Below are positions 29,051 to 37,338 of a stretch of DNA of 64,000 nt, in pieces; the stretch's first letter is position 1, and each line of letters starts with the position of its first letter. The stretch spans positions 5,261,001 through 5,325,000 of the forward strand of contig NZ_CP098805.1 of the NCBI RefSeq assembly GCF_023821985.2. Direction: 5' to 3'. A program made the position numbers and the translations under genes. Origin of the DNA: Dyadobacter chenhuakuii (GTDB lineage Bacteria > Bacteroidota > Bacteroidia > Cytophagales > Spirosomataceae). Under the pieces are notes generated by a model, which worked only from the letters and a program-made list of their open reading frames with translations, was not told where the DNA came from and searched no databases.

Positions 29051-30586
29051 ATGTCGAAAAAAATCCAATCCGCTCTTATTTCTGTATACTATAAGGACGG
29101 ACTTGAACCATTGGTTCGCCTGCTGCACAACGAAGGTGTAAAACTTTATTCCACCGGAGGCACGCAGACTTTCATTGAAAACCTGAACATTCCCGTTACT
29201 GCCGCGGAAGAACTGACCGGTTATCCATCTATTTTTGGAGGACGCGTAAAAACATTGCACCCGGCCATTATGGGCGGTATTTTGTATCGCCGCGATGACG
29301 CTGGCGATGTGGCACAGGCGCAGCAATACAACATTCCTGCCATTGATCTGGTGGTGGTGGATCTTTATCCTTTTGAAGAAACGGTTGCTTCGGGCGCCGG
29401 AGAAGAGGATATCATTGAAAAAATCGACATTGGAGGCATTTCGCTGATTCGCGCAACGGCCAAAAATTTTAAGGATACATTAATCGTTTCATCACGCAGC
29501 CAATATGCGGAGGTTGTAGAGTTGCTGACTGCGAAAGCCGGCGCGACTGATCTCGAAGACCGTCGTTTCTATGCAGGCCAGGCTTTTGCGGTTTCTTCTC
29601 ATTATGACGGAGCCATAAATCGCTTTTTCACAGCGGATAAAGAAAAAACAGACAAGGCGCTTTTCGACTTCACAAGCCTGTCGTCTCAAACATTGCGTTA
29701 CGGCGAAAACCCGCACCAGAATGCGACTTACTACGGTGATCTGGAAGGGATTTTCGATAAATTACATGGTAAGGAGCTGTCTTATAATAACTTGGTAGAT
29801 GTTGATGCTTGTGTAAGCCTGATTGATGAATTTGCAGAATCAGGACCGACATTTGCCATCATTAAGCACACCAATGCTTGCGGAATTGCCACTGCATCGA
29901 CCGCAAAAGAAGCTTATGACAATGCACTGGCCTGCGATCCGGTTTCGGCGTTTGGTGGTGTGGTGATTACCAATACAAAGGTGGATCTGGCTACGGCAGA
30001 GGAGCTTAACAAGCTGTTCATGGAAATTCTGATCGCTCCGGAATATGATGAAGATGCATTGCAGTTGTTAAAATCTAAAAAGAACAGGATTCTGCTGAAA
30101 CGCAATGCCGTGGTTTTGCCGCAAATCATGTTCAAGACCATTCTGAATGGCGTTTTGGTGCAGGATAAAGATTTGTCAACCGAAGTTCAGTCTCAATTCA
30201 CAACGGTTACCGAAAAGGCTCCAACAGCAAGCGAGCTTACTGCGCTGGAATTTGCATTGAAAGTCTGCAAGCATACAAAATCAAACACGATCGTTCTGGC
30301 CAAAGAAAACCAGTTACTAGCGAGCGGAACGGGTCAAACCTCCCGCGTGGACGCTTTACGCCAGGCAATTGATAAAGCAAATGCATTCGACTTCGACCTG
30401 AACGGCGCTGTAATGGCCTCAGACGCATTCTTCCCATTTGCAGACTGCGTTGAAATCGCACATTTGGCAGGAATTACCGCTGTTGTACAGCCCGGCGGTT
30501 CTATTCGGGATAAGGAGTCCACGGATTACTGCAATGCCAATGGCGTAGCGATGGTTACCACGGGCGTGAGGCACTTTAAGCATTAA
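29051..30586 (+). CDS. purH: bifunctional AICAR formyltransferase / IMP cyclohydrolase
   Basis: 511 aa, normal length. It catalyses the last two steps of de novo IMP synthesis in the cytoplasm. The N-terminal MGS-like IMP cyclohydrolase domain (~1-190) shows SVYYKDGLEPLVR, LYSTGGTQTFI, GGRVKTLHPAIMGGIL and DLVVVDLYPFEETV. The C-terminal AICAR transformylase domain (~200-511) shows LRYGENPHQNATYY, ELSYNNLVDVDAC, IIKHTNACG, DPVSAFGGVV and SDAFFPFADCVEIA, and ends VTTGVRHFKH. It stands alone with its own promoter and is followed by a very long hairpin. Confidence 0.98.
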   Translation: MSKKIQSALISVYYKDGLEPLVRLLHNEGVKLYSTGGTQTFIENLNIPVTAAEELTGYPSIFGGRVKTLHPAIMGGILYRRDDAGDVAQAQQYNIPAIDLVVVDLYPFEETVASGAGEEDIIEKIDIGGISLIRATAKNFKDTLIVSSRSQYAEVVELLTAKAGATDLEDRRFYAGQAFAVSSHYDGAINRFFTADKEKTDKALFDFTSLSSQTLRYGENPHQNATYYGDLEGIFDKLHGKELSYNNLVDVDACVSLIDEFAESGPTFAIIKHTNACGIATASTAKEAYDNALACDPVSAFGGVVITNTKVDLATAEELNKLFMEILIAPEYDEDALQLLKSKKNRILLKRNAVVLPQIMFKTILNGVLVQDKDLSTEVQSQFTTVTEKAPTASELTALEFALKVCKHTKSNTIVLAKENQLLASGTGQTSRVDALRQAIDKANAFDFDLNGAVMASDAFFPFADCVEIAHLAGITAVVQPGGSIRDKESTDYCNANGVAMVTTGVRHFKH

Positions 30587-30607
30587 GTCAGTATAAGAAG
30601 CTACTTG

Positions 30608-30684
30608 CCCTGTCAGCCTGAGCGGAGCCGAAGGCGCGTTACCAAGCCAGTAACGCGCCTTCGGCTCCGCTCAGGCTGACAGGG
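30608..30684. repeat. perfect 35-bp inverted repeat (REP-like hairpin) after purH
   Basis: Arms at 30608-30642 and 30650-30684 are exact complements over 35 bases, with a 7-nt loop (caagcca). The arm begins ccctgtcagcctgagcggag and is far more G+C-rich than its surroundings. It is followed by aggggg rather than a T-run, so it is more like a mobile intergenic REP/BIME element than a standard terminator. It may still stop purH transcription. Confidence 0.8.
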
Positions 30685-30728
30685 GGAGTACCTTCTTCGC
30701 TTCATCAACCCACAATCCAACCAACTCT

Positions 30729-31604
30729 TTGAACCCCAACAACACTTCCCAGCACCCCTTTTTCAAGCTGGGAAAGCTGTTTGTTATTGGATTCATTGTT
30801 GTTACGGCCAGTCTTTTCTTCCTATATCCACAAATTTTCTACTGTGAATTAATCCGTTTCTCCGGTTTCCGATCTGAGACAGGAACAATTTATTTTAGTC
30901 CGGAGATTAAGCCTATTCATTATAAAAAGCTGAAATCGATCATCACCAGCTCCGAAGCCAGGGTCGACTCTTTCTTTCAGGGCAAAAAATCCAGTCCTAC
31001 CATTATTGTTTGTCGTGATCCGCAGGAATATCAGAAATATTGCAGCAGCACAGAAGGGGCGGGGTGCAGCTTGGGGACGCCTTGGGGCAATTCGTTTGTG
31101 ATCCTTAATGCGCAGGGTATGAATGTGGATGTGATCAGCCACGAAATGAGCCATACGGAACTGCTTGAAAGACTGGGTTGGTGGACCATTGCTACGGAAA
31201 TTCCGCAATGGTTTAACGAAGGCATTGCGCTCATGCTCGACAGGCGGTTTGTGAACAACCCGGATAAAATTGGCCGCTATTTCGATTACATGGACGAATG
31301 GCTCTACTACACAGGCGGTGGTCAGCAGATTTTGGAGCTCAGGGATTTGGCATCGATCAAAGGTTTTTTTAATTCAAATCAAAAGCAGGTGATGCTTGCT
31401 TATATGTCGGCCGGTCTCGAAGTTTCCTATTGGCTTATCCTTTCTGAGGAGGACGGTTTGCATCGGCTGATAGGGGAAATGAAGGCCGGGAAATCATTTG
31501 AAGAGGCCTATCAGCGTGCGGAAGGCAAAAAACGTGCTTACTGGTTTAAGAAACTGCCAACGAACCCGCTCCGATTTCAGGATTCAAAGAAAATATCGGA
31601 ATAA
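30729..31604 (+). CDS. membrane-anchored HExxH putative metallopeptidase
   Basis: 291 aa. The first in-frame ATG is deep inside (residue ~129), so the start is a TTG at 30729. One N-terminal transmembrane or signal-anchor helix (~15-33, VIGFIVVTASLFFLYPQIF). Zinc-binding motif HEMSH at 138-142 and a downstream NEG with Glu164 after IPQWF, the layout of gluzincin ('peptidase MA-like') proteins. The domain therefore faces the periplasm. The later part (KAGKSFEEAYQRAEGK) is helical. Family assignment beyond gluzincin-like is not possible. It follows the long hairpin and no partner gene is apparent. Confidence 0.75.
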   Translation: MNPNNTSQHPFFKLGKLFVIGFIVVTASLFFLYPQIFYCELIRFSGFRSETGTIYFSPEIKPIHYKKLKSIITSSEARVDSFFQGKKSSPTIIVCRDPQEYQKYCSSTEGAGCSLGTPWGNSFVILNAQGMNVDVISHEMSHTELLERLGWWTIATEIPQWFNEGIALMLDRRFVNNPDKIGRYFDYMDEWLYYTGGGQQILELRDLASIKGFFNSNQKQVMLAYMSAGLEVSYWLILSEEDGLHRLIGEMKAGKSFEEAYQRAEGKKRAYWFKKLPTNPLRFQDSKKISE

Positions 31605-31684
31605 ATACATGTCGATTTAACACTTGTAACTATATTTATGAACGCATTTGAAAACAGGACTATTATTCCCATGTCTATTTTCAT

Positions 31685-31717
31685 TTTGCACTATTTTCTG
31701 AAAATAATGTACCTTTC
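31685..31717 (+). promoter_or_regulatory. candidate promoter of the symporter gene
   Basis: -33 TTTG at 31685-31688, 21-nt spacer, -7 TACCTTTC at 31710-31717 (one mismatch to TAnnTTTG), 47 nt before the ATG. Confidence 0.45.
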
Positions 31718-31764
31718 GATTTAAACCAATCAACCTCATACATTCATCTATTTTATTATTTGAA

Positions 31765-33384
31765 ATGCAACAATTACAGAGCCTGGATTATATTGTTTTC
31801 TTCTTTTATTTCATCGTCGTCTCCGGTTACGGTTATTGGATTTATCAACGGAAAAGGTCAACAGTCGAGTCAACCAAGGATTTCTTTTTGGCGGAAGGCT
31901 CGCTGACCTGGTGGGCGATCGGAGCATCATTAATTGCTTCCAATATTTCAGCAGAGCAATTCATCGGAATGTCCGGAAACGGGTTCTCCATGGGTTTGGG
32001 TATTTCAACATATGAATGGATGGCAGCGGCGACACTTGTGATTGTAGCCGTTTTTTTTATGCCCATTTATCTCAAAAACAAGATTTATACAATGCCCCAA
32101 TTCCTGAGCCAGCGTTATAATCCGACGGTGAGCTTAATTATGGCCGTTTTCTGGCTGGCGTTGTACATTCTGGTTAACCTTACTTCTATCCTTTATCTGG
32201 GCGCACTTGCGGTCTCGGGTATTTCCGGATTGGATTTCCAGTTTTGTATGATCGCACTCGCCGTTTTTGCGATCATTATCACCATTGGCGGGATGAAAGT
32301 GATTGGTTTTACGGATGTTATTCAGGTTTTCTTCCTGGTAATCGGTGGTTTGGCAACGACTTATCTGGCTATTAACCTTGTTTCGGGAGAGGCGGGCATT
32401 GATGGTGTAATGACCGGTATCAAAATGATGCGTGAAAATCACGACGACCATTTCCACATGATTTTCCCTAAAACAAGTCCATTTTATATGCAATTGCCTG
32501 GTTTGACGGTTCTCCTTGGCGGGATGTGGATTGTAAACCTGAACTACTGGGGTTGTAACCAATACATTACGCAACGTGCTTTGGGAGCGGATTTGAAAAC
32601 TGCCCGTAACGGGATCCTGTTCGCGGCATTTCTGAAACTTTTAATGCCGGTGATCGTGGTTTTGCCAGGTATAGCAGCCTACGCGCTTTACAGTAAAGGA
32701 ATGTTCCAGGCAGAAATGCTGGATGCAGATGGGCAGATCAATGCAGATAAAGCCTATCCGGTATTGCTTAACCTGCTTCCAGCAGGCTTGAAAGGACTTT
32801 CGTTTGCCGCATTAACTGCCGCTGTTGTGGCGTCGCTGGCTGGTAAGGCAAATAGTATTTCAACGATTTTTACACTCGATATTTTCAAAAATTATATTGG
32901 AAAGAATTCGGACGAAAAAACACTCGTACGCATTGGACGTATCGTAGTTGTAGTTTCTATGATCCTTGCGATCGTGGTTTCTCCTTATATGGGAATTGAT
33001 AAAAAAGGTGGTTTCCAATTTATTCAGGAAATGACGGGGTTGTTATCGCCGGGTATTTTTGCATCGTTTATCATGGGCTTTTTCTGGAAGCGTACCAACT
33101 CCGCAGGTGCATTATTCGCCATTGTGGGTGGTTTCCTTATTGCATTAGCCATGCACAACAATTATTTCCCGTTTGCCGACTGGACGCAAGTTCCGTTCCT
33201 GGACCGTATGGGCTTGGTATTCCTGATATGCGTGGTGGTAATGGTGATTTTAGGCTTGGTAATGCCTGATGAAAAGAAAGGATTGGCGATCGATACGGCC
33301 ATGTTCATCCCGCACCGCAGCTTTATCGTCGGTGCAGCAGTTGTTATCGGCATCATTGTATTCTTATACGCCTACTTCTGGTAA
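31765..33384 (+). CDS. sodium:solute symporter, SGLT type
   Basis: 539 aa, about 14 membrane helices, the length of the Vibrio sodium/galactose transporter. The SSS core is clear: WWAIGASLIASNISAEQFIGMSGNGFSMGL (~45-75), YEWMAAATLV, KIYTMPQFLSQRYNP, NLTSILYLGALAV, ITIGGMKVIGFTDVIQ, WIVNLNYWGCNQYITQRALGA, and FAALTAAVVASLAGKANSISTIFTLDIF. It moves a sugar (glucose or galactose class) or a related polyol across the inner membrane with Na+. Specificity is not determined by what I can see. The gene is monocistronic and ends at a strong bidirectional hairpin. Confidence 0.93.
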   Translation: MQQLQSLDYIVFFFYFIVVSGYGYWIYQRKRSTVESTKDFFLAEGSLTWWAIGASLIASNISAEQFIGMSGNGFSMGLGISTYEWMAAATLVIVAVFFMPIYLKNKIYTMPQFLSQRYNPTVSLIMAVFWLALYILVNLTSILYLGALAVSGISGLDFQFCMIALAVFAIIITIGGMKVIGFTDVIQVFFLVIGGLATTYLAINLVSGEAGIDGVMTGIKMMRENHDDHFHMIFPKTSPFYMQLPGLTVLLGGMWIVNLNYWGCNQYITQRALGADLKTARNGILFAAFLKLLMPVIVVLPGIAAYALYSKGMFQAEMLDADGQINADKAYPVLLNLLPAGLKGLSFAALTAAVVASLAGKANSISTIFTLDIFKNYIGKNSDEKTLVRIGRIVVVVSMILAIVVSPYMGIDKKGGFQFIQEMTGLLSPGIFASFIMGFFWKRTNSAGALFAIVGGFLIALAMHNNYFPFADWTQVPFLDRMGLVFLICVVVMVILGLVMPDEKKGLAIDTAMFIPHRSFIVGAAVVIGIIVFLYAYFW

Positions 33385-33399
33385 TAGAAGAGGAAGGGC

Positions 33400-33439
33400 A
33401 AAAAAGAAAGGCTTGGAGCGATCCAAGCCTTTCTTTTTT
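33400..33439. terminator. bidirectional terminator hairpin
   Basis: A perfect 18-bp stem (33400-33417 with 33422-33439), tetraloop gcga, with A-run and T-run flanks, between the convergent symporter and cyclophilin genes. Confidence 0.9.
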
Positions 33440-33455
33440 TGAGACGATCAGGAGA

Positions 33456-33899
33456 TTAAGCCTGCTCTTCGATAATGGTAATTTTCTGGATTTTATCACC
33501 CTGACGAAGCAAGTCCACTGTATCAACGCCTTCCACCACTTTGCCGAAACAAGTATGGTTTCCGTCCAGATGTGCTGTGTTTTTGCGGCTATGGCAGATA
33601 AAGAACTGCGATCCGCCGGTGTTACGTCCTGCATGTGCCATGGAAAGAACGCCACGGTCATGATATTGGTTACCGCCATTCAGCTCGCAATCAATTTTAT
33701 AGCCAGGACCTCCACGACCGGTTCCGGTTGGATCGCCGCCTTGCACCATAAAATCAGGTATAACCCTGTGGAAGATCAGTCCGTCGTAAAATCCTTTTTT
33801 TGAAAGATCAACAAAGTTTTTCACCGTTCCGGGTGCGTCCGCATCGTAAAACTCAATCAGCATCGTGCCTTTATCGGTGATCATTTCTGCTTTTGTCAT
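33456..33899 (-). CDS. cyclophilin-type peptidyl-prolyl cis-trans isomerase
   Basis: 147 aa single-domain cyclophilin without a signal peptide, so cytoplasmic. It speeds cis-trans isomerisation of prolyl bonds in protein folding. Motifs: FHRVIPDFMVQGGDPTGTG (43-61, with catalytic Arg45), GSQFFI (96-101), HLDGNHTCFGKVVEG. His stands where human cyclophilin A has Trp121, as is usual in bacterial forms that bind cyclosporin weakly. It is a separate unit ending at the shared terminator. Confidence 0.95.
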   Translation of the reverse strand: MTKAEMITDKGTMLIEFYDADAPGTVKNFVDLSKKGFYDGLIFHRVIPDFMVQGGDPTGTGRGGPGYKIDCELNGGNQYHDRGVLSMAHAGRNTGGSQFFICHSRKNTAHLDGNHTCFGKVVEGVDTVDLLRQGDKIQKITIIEEQA

Positions 33900-33974
33900 A
33901 TTGATTAAAAAGAGAATTTGAATAAAAATTGAAGTTGTTTCCGGTCAGTCGAACTGACGTTTCATAACAACACA

Positions 33975-34001
33975 AAGAAAAGGATAATGTATCCTTTTCT
34001 T
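33975..34001 (-). terminator. terminator of the lytic transglycosylase gene
   Basis: A perfect 12-bp stem (aagaaaaggata and complement) with a 3-nt loop, 27 nt beyond the stop at 34029. The minus-strand side ends in ttttctttg. Confidence 0.65.
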
Positions 34002-34028
34002 CAACTATATGCCAAAATAAATGATTAA

Positions 34029-34811
34029 TCAGGAGTCAGTGAGTGGCTTCTCAATTTGTTTTGCCAACTGAACGTCTGCTTTTTTCTGCTCCACCTTGAA
34101 TTCAGCCAAACGGTCTACCACGTCTCCGCTTACCCATTCTTTGCTTCTTTCGGGGTTGTTAAACCATTCTTTGACAGCCAGTAACTTATAGATGTAACGG
34201 GTTGTTTCTGAGTTTAAACGCAATTTGAAATAATCGTCCTTGTTCTGAGCATCCAGTTTATTCTGAATGTGCGTAGGCCCTGCATTATAAGCAGCGGCTA
34301 CAAGGGTCCATGAACCAAGCTGACGATAAAGGTTGCGCAGATATTTTCCTGCGGCATGCGTTGATTTGACGAGGTGTTTGCGATCGTCCCTGGTTTCATT
34401 AACGACCAGTCCAAGAGATTTAGCTGTTGCCGGCATCAGCTGCCAGTAGCCTCCCGCGCCACGGTGCGATTTTGCGTCGTCATTCATTGCGCTCTCTATC
34501 AGGGGAAGATATTTGAAATCGGCTGGTACTCCATACTTTTTAAGAATCGGTTCTATAATCTTGATTCTTTTTTGGGTCTTAGTCATCAGCTTACGAAAGG
34601 TGGGGTTGTCGTAATTTCTGATCATTTTTTGATATCGCTCAGCGATTCGAAGCTCTGATAATGGAATGGCCTCGCCACAGAAGTCAATAGCAAGAAGATC
34701 TGAATCTATAATTGTTGTCTCTTTCAGTTCCTTCTTTTCCACCCCCACCTCGCTCACTGGTTCATTACCCATTATTGCGATTGAGAGGGCCATAAAGATA
34801 AGTTTAATCAT
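34029..34811 (-). CDS. lytic transglycosylase, SLT domain (MltD-like)
   Basis: 260 aa. A short hydrophobic N-terminus (MIKLIFMALSIAIMG) is the export signal. The SLT domain runs ~85-215: LPLIESAMN with catalytic Glu106, GAGGYWQLMPATAKSLGL, and AYNAG at 174-178. It cleaves the glycan strands of peptidoglycan in the periplasm with formation of anhydromuramyl ends. No LysM repeats follow, unlike E. coli MltD; the C-terminus is a short charged tail. A TATCTTTG -7 element lies 47 nt upstream. Confidence 0.92.
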   Translation of the reverse strand: MIKLIFMALSIAIMGNEPVSEVGVEKKELKETTIIDSDLLAIDFCGEAIPLSELRIAERYQKMIRNYDNPTFRKLMTKTQKRIKIIEPILKKYGVPADFKYLPLIESAMNDDAKSHRGAGGYWQLMPATAKSLGLVVNETRDDRKHLVKSTHAAGKYLRNLYRQLGSWTLVAAAYNAGPTHIQNKLDAQNKDDYFKLRLNSETTRYIYKLLAVKEWFNNPERSKEWVSGDVVDRLAEFKVEQKKADVQLAKQIEKPLTDS

Positions 34812-35271
34812 TCATTTTTCATTTCGTGGAACATAGTATTAAGGCTTAAAGCCGGAGCAAAGATAACGCGGTTTGAATTAAAAATATTTCATTTTTCTGT
34901 AAAACTTTGATTTATAGACAATTATGTAACCGCTGTGTAGTATTAATTCAAGACATTCGCATTTGGTGTTTCACGCTCATTTCCTGGGTTTCCTTTGTAA
35001 AAAAGCATAAAACCAAAATTTAACCTGCGCTCAACGCCGAATTACCAAACGCGAAAATTTACAATTCATATCACTTAATATAGAAATAATTGTAAAAACG
35101 TGACATCAATTACTGATAATCAAAGTTTTAGCATCATTGTTAAAACCGTTATTCAGACTAATCACGTTGTGCCGGACTAAAATTCACAAATTCCTTGCCA
35201 ATGGTACATTGTTTTAAACTTTCAGAATTGCAGAAATAGTAACTTGCGTTTTTGCACTATTTTGCGAGATT
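34812..35271. other. 460-bp AT-rich divergent intergenic region
   Basis: Between the lytic transglycosylase (minus) and moeA (plus). I see no ORF of credible length, no tRNA, no strong hairpin and no recognisable Moco-type riboswitch. Apart from the minus-strand -7 element, the only promoter-like string for moeA is a near match (tattttg at ~35258) very close to its ATG. Confidence 0.6.
34858..34865 (-). promoter_or_regulatory. candidate -7 element of the lytic transglycosylase gene
   Basis: The minus strand reads TATCTTTG, an exact TAnnTTTG, 47 nt before the ATG at 34811. No TTTG at the right distance. Confidence 0.4.
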
Positions 35272-36462
35272 ATGGTCACAGTTAAAGAGGCGAAACAAAA
35301 GATTCTGGAAAATGTCAAGGTGCTGCCCGCTCATATTGTGGAGATCGGAAACGCTTTGGGGCATGTTTTGGCGACTGATATATCGGCACCGCTGGCATTA
35401 CCTTCATTCCGCCAGTCGTCCATGGATGGCTATGCGGTCATACACAGCGATATAACTGAAACAGCAACTGTTCTGAAACTAGAGGGGGAATCAAAAGCGG
35501 GGCAAACTTCCACACAGGTACTAAGATCGGGATCTGCGATGCGCATTTTTACGGGAGCGCCTGTGCCTGACGGCGCAACTGCCGTAATCATGCAGGAAAA
35601 TACTTCGGCAGAAAACGGAAGTGTAATGATCCAGGAATTTCCGGTTCCGGAAGGTAAGAATGTCAGAAATATTGGTCAGCAGATTCAGCAAGGCGCTGTT
35701 GCACTGGAAAAAGGCACTTTCCTGTCGCCGGGAAGTATTGGATTTTTGCAGGGAATGGATGTTCGCGAAGCTAATGTTTATAAAAAGCCCAAGATCGGAT
35801 TGCTGATTACGGGCGACGAACTGCTGCATAAGGGCGATTCGCTGGTCCATGGTAAAATTTTTGAATCCAATTCAGCCATGCTTGCCGCAGCATTGCAGCA
35901 GGAAGGAATAGCAGATTTTGAAATAAAATATGCGGCAGATGATCTGGAATCAACAATCAACGGACTTAACGAGCTGGCAGAATCCAATGATGTTGTACTT
36001 GCTTCTGGCGGAATTTCGGTGGGTGATTATGATTTTGTGGGGAAAGCCGTGGCTGCATTGGGCGCCGAAACGGTGTTTTATAAGGTGCGTCAGAAGCCCG
36101 GAAAGCCCTTACTATTTGCAAAAAAGGATGATAAGCTGTTTTTTGCATTGCCAGGAAATCCGGCCTCTTCGCTGGTTTGTTATTACGAGTACGTGTTACC
36201 AGCTTTGAGAATAATGTCGGGCCGGAAAGATCCGTTTTTAACAACATTAAAAATGCCTGCGAAATATGCTTATTCGTTCAATGGCGAGCGGGATGAATTT
36301 CTGAAAGGCTTGATTGTAAACGGGGAAGTGATACCGCTGGACGGCCAGGAATCGTTTGCATTGCGCTCCTTTGCCATCGCTAATGCCATTATTTATCTGC
36401 CCTTAACACAAAATGTGGTGAATGCAGGCGATTTGGTTGAGGTTCATTTGCTTCCCGGCTGA
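35272..36462 (+). CDS. moeA: molybdopterin molybdotransferase MoeA
   Basis: 396 aa. It inserts molybdate into adenylylated molybdopterin, the final step of Moco synthesis in the cytoplasm. Family motifs in order: SFRQSSMDGYAV (~43-54), RIFTGAPVPDGATAVIMQE, GSIGFLQGMDV, IGLLITGDELL, ESNSAMLAAALQQ, LASGGISVGDYDFV, VRQKPGKPLLFA, and ALPGNPASSLVCYYEYVLP (~294-312). Full length. It is the first gene of the Moco operon, 49 nt ahead of moaD. Confidence 0.97.
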   Translation: MVTVKEAKQKILENVKVLPAHIVEIGNALGHVLATDISAPLALPSFRQSSMDGYAVIHSDITETATVLKLEGESKAGQTSTQVLRSGSAMRIFTGAPVPDGATAVIMQENTSAENGSVMIQEFPVPEGKNVRNIGQQIQQGAVALEKGTFLSPGSIGFLQGMDVREANVYKKPKIGLLITGDELLHKGDSLVHGKIFESNSAMLAAALQQEGIADFEIKYAADDLESTINGLNELAESNDVVLASGGISVGDYDFVGKAVAALGAETVFYKVRQKPGKPLLFAKKDDKLFFALPGNPASSLVCYYEYVLPALRIMSGRKDPFLTTLKMPAKYAYSFNGERDEFLKGLIVNGEVIPLDGQESFALRSFAIANAIIYLPLTQNVVNAGDLVEVHLLPG

Positions 36463-36511
36463 ATCGGTTTTTGAAAAAATGTGTTAGGCTTTAAAATAGA
36501 AAATATAAGCA

Positions 36512-36751
36512 ATGAGCATTCAGGTATCCTATTATGGAATGTTAGCAGAGATTACCGGCCAGGCGAACGAGGTTTGGGTTGCTGATCAAAATCTGACTGT
36601 GGGTGATTTTCGTAACCAGATTATCGAGCGATATCCTGCTATGCGGGAGAAAAAATTTAAAATTGCAGTGGATCAAAAGATTGCGCAAGATTACGTCTCT
36701 ATTGATAATGCATCCGAAATTGCACTGCTTCCGCCATTTGCAGGAGGCTGA
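36512..36751 (+). CDS. moaD: molybdopterin synthase small (sulfur carrier) subunit MoaD
   Basis: 79 aa ubiquitin-like sulfur carrier ending in the required Gly-Gly (PPFAGG). The C-terminal glycine is thiocarboxylated and donates sulfur to cPMP in the MoaD-MoaE complex. It is followed after 35 nt by moaE. No MoeB adenylyltransferase is in this cluster, so activation must be encoded elsewhere. Confidence 0.93.
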   Translation: MSIQVSYYGMLAEITGQANEVWVADQNLTVGDFRNQIIERYPAMREKKFKIAVDQKIAQDYVSIDNASEIALLPPFAGG

Positions 36752-36786
36752 AACATTATACGGGCCTAAACCCCAAGAACCATTTC

Positions 36787-37236
36787 ATGGAAAAAGCGCA
36801 TAAGCATAAAAAAGTTTTCGTTCAGGGACCGATCAGTCCTGATTTTGTTTCCAAATCGATCGCAAGCCACCAGTCGAAAACAACTATTGGCGCACATGCT
36901 ATATTTTTAGGGCAGATCCGGGCAGACCAGAAAGCAGAGGGAACAGTAACCGGCATCGAATATTCAGCTCACGAAGAAATGGCCGAAAATGCATTCCACG
37001 AGATCAGGGAAGCTGCTTTTGAGCAGTTCGAGCTTACATGCATGCATATATATCATAGCCTGGGCATTGTGCCCACGGGCGAAATCAGCCTGTTTGTTTT
37101 CGTTTCTTCACCTCATCGCCGCGCCGCTTTTGAAGCTTCCGAATATATTGTAGAGGAAATCAAAGCCAATGTTCCGATCTTCGGAAAAGAGCTGGTAGGC
37201 GAAGGAGGAACATACGTATGGAAGGAAAACAACTGA
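36787..37236 (+). CDS. moaE: molybdopterin synthase catalytic subunit MoaE
   Basis: 149 aa. With MoaD it converts cyclic pyranopterin monophosphate to molybdopterin. Motifs: GAHAIFLGQIRADQKAEGTVTGIEYSAHEEMA, HSLGIVPTGEISLFVFVSSPHRRAAFEAS, IVEEIKANVPIFGKE with the conserved Lys of the active-site loop, and a terminal TYVWKEN. Full length. Confidence 0.96.
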   Translation: MEKAHKHKKVFVQGPISPDFVSKSIASHQSKTTIGAHAIFLGQIRADQKAEGTVTGIEYSAHEEMAENAFHEIREAAFEQFELTCMHIYHSLGIVPTGEISLFVFVSSPHRRAAFEASEYIVEEIKANVPIFGKELVGEGGTYVWKENN

Positions 37237-37266
37237 GAAGCATAACCGCTCAAAATTTGCTAGAAA

Positions 37267-37294
37267 TCATTCACTCATTCACTCATTCACTCAT
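37267..37294. repeat. short tandem repeat upstream of moaCB
   Basis: 3.5 copies of the 8-mer TCATTCAC in the moaE-moaCB gap, ending 44 nt before the TTG start of moaCB. Confidence 0.8.
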
Positions 37295-37338
37295 TTAATT
37301 ATTCATCGCACCGGCGACCCGGTCATTCAAAATTACAA

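Noticed and set aside
34812-35271. Moco-type riboswitch or small RNA upstream of moeA
   Set aside because: No strong stem or known conserved core is visible by eye. A covariance-model search would be needed to revive this.
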